DNA of 17,422 bases. Source: CAYPLH01 sp964411505. Its GTDB lineage: Bacteria > Bacillota > Clostridia > CAYPLH01 > DUMO01. The stretch covers positions 1 to 17,422 of the forward strand of contig CAYPLH010000073.1 of assembly GCA_964411505.1 (NCBI GenBank). Reading direction: 5' to 3'. Under the pieces are notes generated by a model. The model searched no databases. It saw only the letters and a list, made by a program, of their open reading frames with translations, and was not told the origin of the DNA. Positions 7,300 to 14,248 of this stretch are shown piece after piece. The position numbers and the translations under genes were made by a program. Each line of letters begins with the position of its first letter. Positions within the stretch are counted from its first letter, which is position 1.

Positions 7300-9600
7300 A
7301 TGTTACTTAAAAAAATAAAAAACAAAGATAATAATTTGTTTTATCGTTTTCTGTTCTCCTATTGTATAGTTCTTTTGATTCCAATGATAATAGGAACTAT
7401 TGTGTATACTGAAATTGCTAAAACAGTAAAGACAGAGGCGTTTGATAAAAATAATACAATATTAAAACAGACTAGTGAAACAGTGAATAGCTACTTTACT
7501 CAAATAGAAAAGAATGTAAAAATACTTACAATGAATCCTTATTTAGACAATATAGCAATAAACGCATTTCACAACAACGCTTCAATTTATTATGACAAGT
7601 GGAAAATCATAGAGGAATTGAAAACATATAAAATTATGAACAACTATGTAATTGATTTTTTAGTTTATCCTGAAGATTGTGATTTTGTAATAACTCGAAT
7701 AAGTTCATATGATAAGGGTACGTTTTATAAGGATATTTTTGAAATAGCATCCATGAAAAATGAAGTATGGGATAAATATATAAAATCAAATTATTTTTAT
7801 GGTAAATATCTGCAATCCTCATCAATGACGTTTTTTGGCGAGGAATATGAAACCATTACTTATATAGAATCTATTCCAGTTGTAGATACAGTAAACACAA
7901 ATGGAGCTGTTGTAGCTTTGATAGACAGCAAGTTCATTAAGGATATGCTGTCTAATATTGATATAGGCTGTAAGGGTTGGGTAGAAATCACCAACAAAGA
8001 AGGGGAAACAATATTATTACTGAAAGGCGATGAACTAGATAGTGTACCTGTATCACAAACTCAAAATTATAGGAACAGCACACTGGAGAGAAATATAAAT
8101 AATAGGAAGATGATAATTTCCAAAGTCATTTCTCCGAATGGTATGTGGACATATACAGCTTATATACCTTCAGAGTATGCGTTAAAAAATATAAATTACA
8201 CAAAAATTCTTATATACATCTTTGTGCTGTTGTCCCTTTTAGTCGGACTTCTTACTGCGTTCTGGTTTTCATATTTCAATCAAAAACCACTAAAAGAAAT
8301 TATAAGATCCATAACAATGTTTAAAAAAAAAGATGGTAAAACTAAAAACGATTTTGAGTTTGTCAAAAATTCTTTTAATAGTCTTATTTCTGATAATAGA
8401 CAACTTAGGGATAAAATCGGAGAACAATTACCAATAATAAAGATTGCAATACTTGACAGGCTTTTTAAGGGGTATTATTCCAACAGAAGGGAAATCATTA
8501 CAGTTTTATCGCTAATTGATTTGGATGTTAGTGGAAAGTGGTATGGTGTAATGATACTAAAAATATTAATATATGAAGATAGTGCGGTAGTACTGGATGT
8601 AATTTCAGAACTTAATCTTAAAAGGGCAACTATAAATGGTCTCGTAACAGATATGATTAATCACAAAGGAGTGACTCATTACCTTGATGAGGACAAAATA
8701 GTTTTACTTAGTTTTTATGATCAGGCTGATTTGGATAAGTGCAAGGAATTAGCATATAAATTTGCAAACAGTACTAAGGATTTAATCTATGAAAATTATA
8801 ATGTAGAAGTCTTAATTGGGCTGGGAAAATTGTATACTGATGTAACCAATATAAACAACTCATTCGATGAGGCTTTGCAGGCAGTGGAAAGCTTTAACCT
8901 TGGCAGGAAGGTGGTATGGTCTACAGAAATGTCAAAAGTAAGCAGTATTTTTTACTACCCAATTAATATTGAAGCAAAGCTGATACACTCGGTAAAACAA
9001 AGTGAGGTATTGGAAGTAAAAAAAATGTTGAAAGATCTTTATTATGAAAACTTCTTTAGAAGAAAACTTTCACCGGAAATGGGATGGTTATTCATTGGAG
9101 AATTAGCTGGTACAGTAGTAAAAATAATCAGTAGTGACGACACACAGCATGAGATTAATGAAATGCTTATCATGCTAAAAAGCAAATACAGTCTGGATAC
9201 TGCTTATGAAAAAGTTATACAGGTATTCGAGGTAACATGCGACAGCATAAAAAAAGAAAAGAAGGATAGGCGAAAACAGTTGATTGATAGCATTATAAAT
9301 TATATTGACAACAATTTTACCGACCCATCACTTAGTCTGTCAAGTATTTGCGAACTTTATAATATCGGAGAGCCTAATCTTTCTATTCTTTTTAAAGACG
9401 CAACAGGTAAAACTTTTTCTGCCTATCTCGAGCAGAAAAGGATAGGAAGTGCTTGTGACATTATTAACAGTGAAATTAACTCTCAGATAATAGAAATTGC
9501 AATCAAGGTAGGGTACACCAATGATACTACTTTTAGAAGAGCTTTCAAACGTGTTATAGGTTTGAACCCTACAGAGTACAGAAAGGATAATATATATTAG
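7300..9600 (+). CDS. Membrane-bound sensor and AraC-family transcriptional regulator
   Basis: A 766-residue one-component regulator. Residues 14-36 are a membrane helix, about 37-302 an extracytoplasmic sensor region (Cache-like in arrangement), 303-325 a second helix, and about 330-655 a cytoplasmic linker resembling the central part of YesN/YtdP-type proteins. Residues about 660-762 are the AraC DNA-binding domain with two helix-turn-helix units (about 677-698 and 727-750) ending in GLNPTEYRK, the family signature. This architecture is common beside LplABC-type transporters in Bacillota, where the regulator responds to an external sugar and controls the adjacent genes. GTAGGTGAG just upstream of the ATG at 7300 is the ribosome binding site. 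It follows receptor 2 after 87 bases with no terminator seen, so read-through is likely. Confidence 0.92.
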   Translation: MLLKKIKNKDNNLFYRFLFSYCIVLLIPMIIGTIVYTEIAKTVKTEAFDKNNTILKQTSETVNSYFTQIEKNVKILTMNPYLDNIAINAFHNNASIYYDKWKIIEELKTYKIMNNYVIDFLVYPEDCDFVITRISSYDKGTFYKDIFEIASMKNEVWDKYIKSNYFYGKYLQSSSMTFFGEEYETITYIESIPVVDTVNTNGAVVALIDSKFIKDMLSNIDIGCKGWVEITNKEGETILLLKGDELDSVPVSQTQNYRNSTLERNINNRKMIISKVISPNGMWTYTAYIPSEYALKNINYTKILIYIFVLLSLLVGLLTAFWFSYFNQKPLKEIIRSITMFKKKDGKTKNDFEFVKNSFNSLISDNRQLRDKIGEQLPIIKIAILDRLFKGYYSNRREIITVLSLIDLDVSGKWYGVMILKILIYEDSAVVLDVISELNLKRATINGLVTDMINHKGVTHYLDEDKIVLLSFYDQADLDKCKELAYKFANSTKDLIYENYNVEVLIGLGKLYTDVTNINNSFDEALQAVESFNLGRKVVWSTEMSKVSSIFYYPINIEAKLIHSVKQSEVLEVKKMLKDLYYENFFRRKLSPEMGWLFIGELAGTVVKIISSDDTQHEINEMLIMLKSKYSLDTAYEKVIQVFEVTCDSIKKEKKDRRKQLIDSIINYIDNNFTDPSLSLSSICELYNIGEPNLSILFKDATGKTFSAYLEQKRIGSACDIINSEINSQIIEIAIKVGYTNDTTFRRAFKRVIGLNPTEYRKDNIY

Positions 9601-9709
9601 TTGAAGTTATAGTAACACAGCGTTGGTGGAGAAAACCACATTACAAAGTGAAACTCTTAATAGCACTGCAGTAAATAATGCGCAGACAAGAATTTAAGGA
9701 GATGAAAGA

Positions 9710-9806
9710 ATGAATAAGATAAGAGTTGTGATTATTGGACAAGGAAGAAGTGGCAGAAAGTTTGCTTAACAGGAACGATATTGATCTGGTTGTAAATGAT
9801 AGATAG
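9710..9806 (+). pseudogene. Gfo/Idh/MocA oxidoreductase remnant (N-terminal pieces)
   Basis: AAGGAGATG (9697-9705) precedes an ATG at 9710 that encodes MNKIRVVIIGQGRSGRKF, the beta-strand plus glycine-rich NAD(P)-binding loop of a Gfo/Idh/MocA protein, then stops. In another frame, starting near 9744, the sequence reads EEVAESLLNRNDIDLVVN, which resembles the later xxELLxxxDIDLVVN strand of the same Rossmann fold, and stops at 9804. The roughly 40-50 residues normally between these elements, and everything after, are missing. Its sequence is unlike the intact gene at 10514, so it derives from a different member of the family. Confidence 0.55.
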
Positions 9807-9917
9807 TAAACCATATATGAAGATAATCTACAGGTGAACAATAGAGGAGTTTGGAGACTCAGTAGAAGAAGCATTATTCCGGTTGTTGTAAATAATACTC
9901 AGGGAGGATTTTATATA

Positions 9918-10132
9918 ATGAACAATATTAGAATAATACCCATTGAAGATGGTGGAAATCCTAGGACACAATTTGATATTAGAAAAGAAGAAGGGGAATA
10001 GCTGAACATTTAGATGTTGTATATTTTAATTCTTCTTGGAGCTTCAATGGAAGAAGCGCACAGGATCTTTATGATATGGGTGCTTTTATGCTAAAAGCCT
10101 ATGCTAATCTTTATGACAGCAATATGAGTTAA
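9918..10132 (+). pseudogene. Internally deleted fourth copy of the M14-like gene
   Basis: GGGAGG (9902-9907) precedes an ATG at 9918 that opens with MNNIRIIPIEDGGNPRT, matching the first residues of the three intact M14-like proteins, and stops after 27 codons. From about 9998 another frame gives IAEHLDVVYFNSSWSF and ends with AFMLKAYANLYD before a TAA at 10130-10132. This matches the last about 45 residues of the intact paralogs, including the hallmark NSSWSW-like motif. The central about 280 residues, with all zinc ligands, have been lost in one deletion that also broke the frame. Confidence 0.82.
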
Positions 10133-10227
10133 ATTTTGAGAGCTTAAATGAATATCAGAGCATAAGAATATGGGGTGTGGAAGGATATGGGTTTTGAAGC
10201 TTACGAATTCCTTGACAGGAATCTTTG

Positions 10228-10432
10228 AAGAGAATAATAAGTTTGGCCAGGGCATATGCGGCTGTAACAAAGTCTGATATTTTTATCTGAGGTAACAAAA
10301 GGTTAAAAGTTGGGAAAATCTGAAGATTATATGTTCGTTGGTCCCCTTATAATGATAAATGATGAGCAGCTGAAAGAAGCCTTTAAAGCAATCGACAAAG
10401 CACTTCATATTGGAGATGGATACTTAGAGTAG
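10228..10432 (+). pseudogene. Probable class-III aminotransferase remnant
   Basis: The last readable block, 10322-10429, gives DYMFVGPLIMINDEQLKEAF and AIDKALHIGD before a TAG at 10430. A pattern of (V)GPxLIINxEQLxEAxxxIDxALxxGD is typical of the extreme C-terminus of fold-type I, class-III PLP aminotransferases such as the glutamate-1-semialdehyde aminotransferase group. Upstream, 10228-10287 reads KRIISLARAYAAVTKSDIFI in another frame, resembling the xxLARAYTGxxxI segment near the PLP site. The rest of the gene, including the lysine that holds PLP, is gone. The assignment rests on short matches. Confidence 0.42.
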
Positions 10433-10513
10433 TACATATTAATTTATTGATGTTAAAATAAATCAAATTTAGAGAGGTTATATTCCAAAGTTTTGAAAGG
10501 AGAGATGATTAAA

Positions 10514-11737
10514 ATGAAGAAGTATGCAATTGTAGGTGCTAGCAGCAGGGGAATGCATATGTATGCTTTACCTATAGCTCAGAATTATAGAGATGACGCA
10601 AAACTGGTTGGTGTATATGACCCTAACTGGAAAAGAGCAGAATTTTTAAAAAAGAGGGCAGGAGATGACTTTCCAGTATACCAAAGCTTTGAAGAGATGA
10701 TGCAAGGTTCAAAACCTTATGCGGTTATTGTTACTACTGTTGACCGGTACCATCATGAGTACATAATTAAAGCTCTGGAAGCCGGTTGTACAGCAATAAC
10801 TGAGAAGCCAATGACTATTGATGCAAAAAAGTGCAATGAAATAATTGAAGCCGAGAAAAGAACTGGGCAAAAGGTAAGGGTAACCTTCAATGCACGTTGT
10901 TCACCGCTATCTACTAAAATAAAAGAATTAGTAAGTCAAGGAACTATTGGTGATGTTTACAGTGTACATTTTGAATGGTTTTTAGATACTGTACATGGAG
11001 CGGATTATTTTAGAAGATGGCACAGAAGGCTTGAAAACTCAGGAGGACTGCTGATACATAAATCTACTCACCATTTTGACATGGTTAACTGGTTTATAGA
11101 ACAGGATCCTGAAATAATCAATGCTTATGGAGCTCTAAACTTTTATGGTCCAACTAGGGATGAAAGAAGTGAGCGCTGCTTGACTTGTGAATATAAGGAC
11201 ACATGTAGCTTTTACATGGACATAAACCAGTCTAAATACAAGGAAATGTATCTTGATTGTGAGGAAGTAGATGGGTATTACAGGGACAGATGTGTGTTTG
11301 CAGATGAAATTGATATTTGTGACACTGTCAGTATGAATGTTAAGTACTCCGGTGGCGCTACTATGAGTTACTCTCTTACCGCACATTCACCATATGAAGG
11401 ATACAAAATGGTCATAAATGGGTCAGGTGGTAGGCTGGAGGCGGAAAGTTACCATAGAAGGTCTTATGATGCTTATGCAGGCGCTACCAGCAATAACTTG
11501 AGGGTATATAATAGAAAAGGCGAAGAAATAAGCATCCAAGTGCCTAAATTATCCGGTAGCCACGGCGGTTCAGATGATGTTCTGCTTAAAATACTTTTAA
11601 ATGATAACTATCCTGATCCGTATAAATATGCAGCAGGTTCAAGAGCTGGAGCAATGTCGCTCATTATTGGTGCAGCAGCTAATATTTCTATAAAAGAAGG
11701 AAAACCTGTATATGTTAAAGACATATTAAAGCTTTGA
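10514..11737 (+). CDS. Gfo/Idh/MocA-family NAD(P)-dependent oxidoreductase
   Basis: A complete 407-residue sugar or cyclitol dehydrogenase-like enzyme. The N-terminal Rossmann fold begins AIVGASSRG (residues 5-13), a variant of the dinucleotide loop. The family's EKP motif is at residues 97-99 (TEKPM). The helix with the catalytic His/Asp candidates reads HKSTHHFDMVNWF. A cysteine cluster RCLTCEYKDTC follows; many relatives carry such a C-x2-C-x4/5-C insert, possibly a structural metal site. The chosen start is the ATG at 10514: AAAGGAGAG (10496-10504) has correct spacing to it, whereas the in-frame TTG at 10493 and ATG at 10505 overlap that site. It heads the M14-like gene block and probably oxidises a hydroxyl of the imported sugar; substrate unknown. 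Confidence 0.92.
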   Translation: MKKYAIVGASSRGMHMYALPIAQNYRDDAKLVGVYDPNWKRAEFLKKRAGDDFPVYQSFEEMMQGSKPYAVIVTTVDRYHHEYIIKALEAGCTAITEKPMTIDAKKCNEIIEAEKRTGQKVRVTFNARCSPLSTKIKELVSQGTIGDVYSVHFEWFLDTVHGADYFRRWHRRLENSGGLLIHKSTHHFDMVNWFIEQDPEIINAYGALNFYGPTRDERSERCLTCEYKDTCSFYMDINQSKYKEMYLDCEEVDGYYRDRCVFADEIDICDTVSMNVKYSGGATMSYSLTAHSPYEGYKMVINGSGGRLEAESYHRRSYDAYAGATSNNLRVYNRKGEEISIQVPKLSGSHGGSDDVLLKILLNDNYPDPYKYAAGSRAGAMSLIIGAAANISIKEGKPVYVKDILKL

Positions 11738-11752
11738 GTGTAATTAAGAGGT

Positions 11753-11809
11753 ATGTTTGATTATATGAAGGTGATATTTAATGATGTAGCAATTAAGGGA
11801 GATATTTAA
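11753..11809 (+). pseudogene. Remnant homologous to the start of the 488-774 hydrolase remnant
   Basis: An 18-codon frame, MFDYMKVIFNDVAIKGDI, lies directly after the oxidoreductase and matches the first residues of the broken frame after the partial oxidoreductase (MFDYMKVAFGVV at 488). Both copies share this position, so the ancestral unit probably had a further gene here. In this copy only its first codons remain. Alternatively it is a small leader peptide or mere shared intergenic sequence. Confidence 0.35.
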
Positions 11810-11849
11810 AGAGGTGAGCATTAATCAAATTAGAAAAGAGGTGGGTGTA

Positions 11850-12911
11850 ATGTTAAAAAATATTCAAGTGCTAACTATTGAGGATGGGGGTAATCCCAGA
11901 ACAAAGCATGACATTAAGCGGGAAAAGAAAGGGTTTTTCATCCGACCATTTAGTGAAGATGGTGATGGAAACTACAGGTTTCGTCTGAATGTAAAACTTG
12001 TAAATAGTACAAGTGTGTCAATACCTGTATTATTTAATATTGAATGGGGTGATACCGAGCATCAGGATGCAAGAAAGTATGTTTTATTAAGTAAGGAAGA
12101 TGGCTTATGGGAAATGTTTTCAACTGAAATTATCGGAACTAAAGCTTCCGTAACTATTAATGTTCCCCCCGGACAGAGCTTTTTGTGTATGCATCCTAGG
12201 TATGAATACGAACGTTACGAATGTTTTCTAAAAAACTTACCAAAAGATCTTTTTAGAATTAGCAATATCGGAAGGACTCGCCATAACAGAAAGATATATG
12301 GAATTCAAGCAGGGAATGAAAGTATGCGACCGCTTGCAATCTTGTGCCGTGTTCATCCTTATGAAACAATAGGTTCTTTTTTTGTTGAGGGTATGCTTAG
12401 GTGGTTAATGAGTGATTGTGGTGAAGCAAAAAAATTCTTAATAGAAAACCATGTTGTTTTTGTACCTATGCCTAATCCAGATGGCGTGATTGAAGGCACT
12501 TGTAAAAGAACGCTCGGAGGATTGAACTTTAGTACAGATGGTTCTATAACTACGGAACCTGAGGGTATAGCTGTCAGAGAATATTTTCTCAAAAAGAATC
12601 CAATATCAATTTTTGACTTTCATGGATGGATGTATCATTATGACAACATAGTGACCAATGATCCTGTGCGTGGAAAGAGTTTGTATTTAACACTAGTAAA
12701 AGATGAAGAGCTTTTTGCGACTCCTATTGAATTAAGGTTCAGTAAATACCCTTGGGTGGGAAAGCAAAACAATTTAGGAGGTTTGCTTGTAGACAAAGTG
12801 GGTGCAGTTTATTACAACAGTTCATGGTCCTGGTATGATAGAACAGCTGATGATTTATTCAATATGGGGGTAAGAATTCTCAGAGCTTATGCAGATTTGT
12901 TTAACATTTAA
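11850..12911 (+). CDS. M14-type metallopeptidase-like protein, copy A
   Basis: A 353-residue cytoplasmic protein with no signal peptide. Residues 1-130 form a beta-rich domain ending in VPPGQSFLCMHPRYEY, like the beta-sandwich that precedes the catalytic domain in cytosolic carboxypeptidases. Residues 140-350 are M14-like: IGRTRHNRKI, RVHPYETIG with the HxxE zinc pair His169/Glu172, PMPNPDG at 207-212, and the third ligand His258 in FDFHGWM. The usual DLNRN stretch is replaced by GGLNF, and the C-terminal catalytic Glu region reads YYNSSWSWYD (321-330), so classical carboxypeptidase chemistry is doubtful. The start is the ATG at 11850, not the in-frame GTG at 11814, because it aligns with both paralogs and follows AGAGGTGG. 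Function may be amide or ester cleavage on a small or carbohydrate-linked substrate (inference). Confidence 0.85.
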   Translation: MLKNIQVLTIEDGGNPRTKHDIKREKKGFFIRPFSEDGDGNYRFRLNVKLVNSTSVSIPVLFNIEWGDTEHQDARKYVLLSKEDGLWEMFSTEIIGTKASVTINVPPGQSFLCMHPRYEYERYECFLKNLPKDLFRISNIGRTRHNRKIYGIQAGNESMRPLAILCRVHPYETIGSFFVEGMLRWLMSDCGEAKKFLIENHVVFVPMPNPDGVIEGTCKRTLGGLNFSTDGSITTEPEGIAVREYFLKKNPISIFDFHGWMYHYDNIVTNDPVRGKSLYLTLVKDEELFATPIELRFSKYPWVGKQNNLGGLLVDKVGAVYYNSSWSWYDRTADDLFNMGVRILRAYADLFNI

Positions 12912-12914
12912 TAA

Positions 12915-12984
12915 GCATTCCAAGCGAATTTTGCACTCAAATTAAAACGTTAAAAAGCACTTGAATCTATGCGTTCCAAGTGAA
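12915..12984. repeat. Recurring TTCCAAGyG motif between M14-like copies A and B
   Basis: GCATTCCAAGCGAA (12915-12928) and GCGTTCCAAGTGAA (12971-12984) match at 12 of 14 positions in direct orientation. CACTTG (12958-12963) is an inverted half of the second copy. The motifs lie in the 218-base gap after copy A, the largest gap within the M14-like block. They could be operator half-sites or an mRNA structure; no promoter was evident beside them. Confidence 0.3.
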
Positions 12985-13032
12985 ATAATGTCGGGCATTT
13001 TATTAAAAGCTCTTCAGCGTTAGATTTTGTTC

Positions 13033-13046
13033 ACTACTGAAGTAGT
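13033..13046. repeat. Short inverted repeat upstream of M14-like copy B
   Basis: ACTACT, GA, AGTAGT form a perfect 6-bp dyad about 85 bases before the start of copy B. With a two-base centre it suits a dimeric DNA-binding protein better than an RNA hairpin. No T-run follows. Chance remains possible. Confidence 0.28.
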
Positions 13047-13129
13047 AATCAGTTATCAGCGCTTAAAGAAGAAGTATGGAGCTCTTAATATAGTTTTGAA
13101 GAAATTATTCGAAAGGGTTGATCAATAAA

Positions 13130-14191
13130 ATGTACAACTCAATACAGGTTTTAGTAATGAAGGAGTATGGCAATCCAAGAAGCCAGGATATGATCCATAA
13201 ACAGGATGACGGATTTATAATTAAGACTTTTATTGAAGATGATAATCCTCATTACAAGTGTCGTTTGGATGTAGCGGTAGTAAACGATTCAGATATAACG
13301 ATTTCTGTTCCATTTACTATTGACTGGGGAAATAGCCAGTGTGTTAGACTTTACAGTTATATTCTTCTAAATAATAAGGAAGATGAGTGGATTAAAGTGA
13401 AAGGTGAAGGAAAAGACGGTAAAGTTTTTGTAACAGTTGATGTGCCTCCGGGCTATAGCAGGCTTAGTATGCATCCTCCTTATGATTATGATCGTTTGAT
13501 TCGATTGTTGGAAACCTTACCTGAGGACATATTTACGATGAAAGTAATAGGTAAATCATTTTGCGGAAGAGACATATTTGCAATAGAGGCTGGACTGAAG
13601 AACAAAAGACCACTTGTTGTACTTACCAGAGTGCATCCATATGAAAGCATTGGTTCTTATTTTGCGGATGGGATGATTAAATGGTTAATGGACCAAAATG
13701 AGGAAGCTAATAAGCTCTTATCCCAAAACCGTATAGTATTTATACCTATGCCAAATCCTGATGGTGTTGTTGAAGGTTATTGCAGAACAACAATAGGGAA
13801 TCTGGATTTAAGCTATGTAGCTGGTTCCAATGAACCTGAGGCTATCGCTCTGATCGATTATGCAAAAGATAACAATGCTCTGGCTAACTTTGATCTACAT
13901 GGCTATATGTATAATTATGAAAGACTTCGGTCTAATGACTCTGCACGATTAGAAATGTTAAGCAAAAGGTTTGCATCTATGCCTGAATTGTTCAATAAGG
14001 AGATAAATATATTTAATGATAAATATCCTCCAAATGGCAAGGAAATAAACTTTGGTGGGTTTATTGTAAATAGACTTGGTGGTACTTATTTTAACAGTTC
14101 GTGGTCTTGGTATGATAGGGATGCATATCATCTGCGTTTAATGGGTATTGAAATTCTTAAGGGATATTCTGATTTATTTAAAAATACGTAA
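13130..14191 (+). CDS. M14-type metallopeptidase-like protein, copy B (divergent)
   Basis: A 353-residue paralog of copy A with the same layout: N-terminal beta domain ending VPPGYSRLSMHPPYDY, then IGKSFCGRDI, RVHPYESIG with His169/Glu172, PMPNPDG at 207-212, FDLHGYM with His257, and YFNSSWSWYD at 320-329. It is clearly the most divergent of the three copies: the opening EDGGNPR becomes KEYGNPR and GGLNF becomes GNLDL, so it may prefer another substrate. The start is the ATG at 13130, which aligns exactly with the paralogs. GAAAGGG (13111-13117) lies upstream with a slightly long spacer; the in-frame TTG at 13118 would abut it and is rejected. No signal peptide, so cytoplasmic. Confidence 0.85.
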   Translation: MYNSIQVLVMKEYGNPRSQDMIHKQDDGFIIKTFIEDDNPHYKCRLDVAVVNDSDITISVPFTIDWGNSQCVRLYSYILLNNKEDEWIKVKGEGKDGKVFVTVDVPPGYSRLSMHPPYDYDRLIRLLETLPEDIFTMKVIGKSFCGRDIFAIEAGLKNKRPLVVLTRVHPYESIGSYFADGMIKWLMDQNEEANKLLSQNRIVFIPMPNPDGVVEGYCRTTIGNLDLSYVAGSNEPEAIALIDYAKDNNALANFDLHGYMYNYERLRSNDSARLEMLSKRFASMPELFNKEINIFNDKYPPNGKEINFGGFIVNRLGGTYFNSSWSWYDRDAYHLRLMGIEILKGYSDLFKNT

Positions 14192-14214
14192 CTATTACTC
14201 TGATTGCATGAGGA

Positions 14215-14234
14215 TAACACATCATGATGTGTTA
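14215..14234. promoter_or_regulatory. Perfect 20-bp palindrome just before the ribosome binding site of copy C
   Basis: TAACACATCATGATGTGTTA is identical to its own reverse complement and runs directly into the AGGAGG (14235-14240) of the next gene. As DNA it is a typical dimeric repressor operator. As RNA it folds into an 8-bp stem with a CATG loop that could partly block ribosome binding. A matching half-site, ATGTGTTAA, occurs at 7241-7249 ahead of the AraC-family regulator gene. Confidence 0.6.
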
Positions 14235-14248
14235 AGGAGGAAGTTAAA

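Larger units (their letters stand above)
9601..10513. other. Region of decayed genes between regulator and catabolic block
   Basis: About 900 bases without an intact gene. Three separate remnants are recognisable in order: an oxidoreductase N-terminal piece (9710-9806), an internally deleted M14-like gene (9918-10132) and a probable class-III aminotransferase tail (10228-10432). Two of these still carry good ribosome binding sites. I see no clear promoter or terminator here. The final 81 bases before 10514 hold only an AT-rich leader and the ribosome binding site of the next gene. Confidence 0.65.

Noticed and set aside
9619..9640. Possible terminator after the regulator gene (GTGG...CCAC)
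   Set aside because: Only a 4-bp stem and no T-run follows, so it is not supportable.
9641..9874. 77-codon minus-strand frame in the decayed region
   Set aside because: No family motif and no ribosome binding site; it is Leu/Ser-rich and opposite the identifiable oxidoreductase remnant on the plus strand.
10493..10513. Longer oxidoreductase start at TTG 10493 or ATG 10505
   Set aside because: The AAAGGAGAG ribosome binding site lies within this stretch and is spaced for the ATG at 10514, which also directly precedes the first Rossmann strand.
11814..11849. Twelve-codon N-terminal extension of M14-like copy A from GTG 11814
   Set aside because: Neither paralog has a counterpart, and a ribosome binding site precedes the ATG at 11850.
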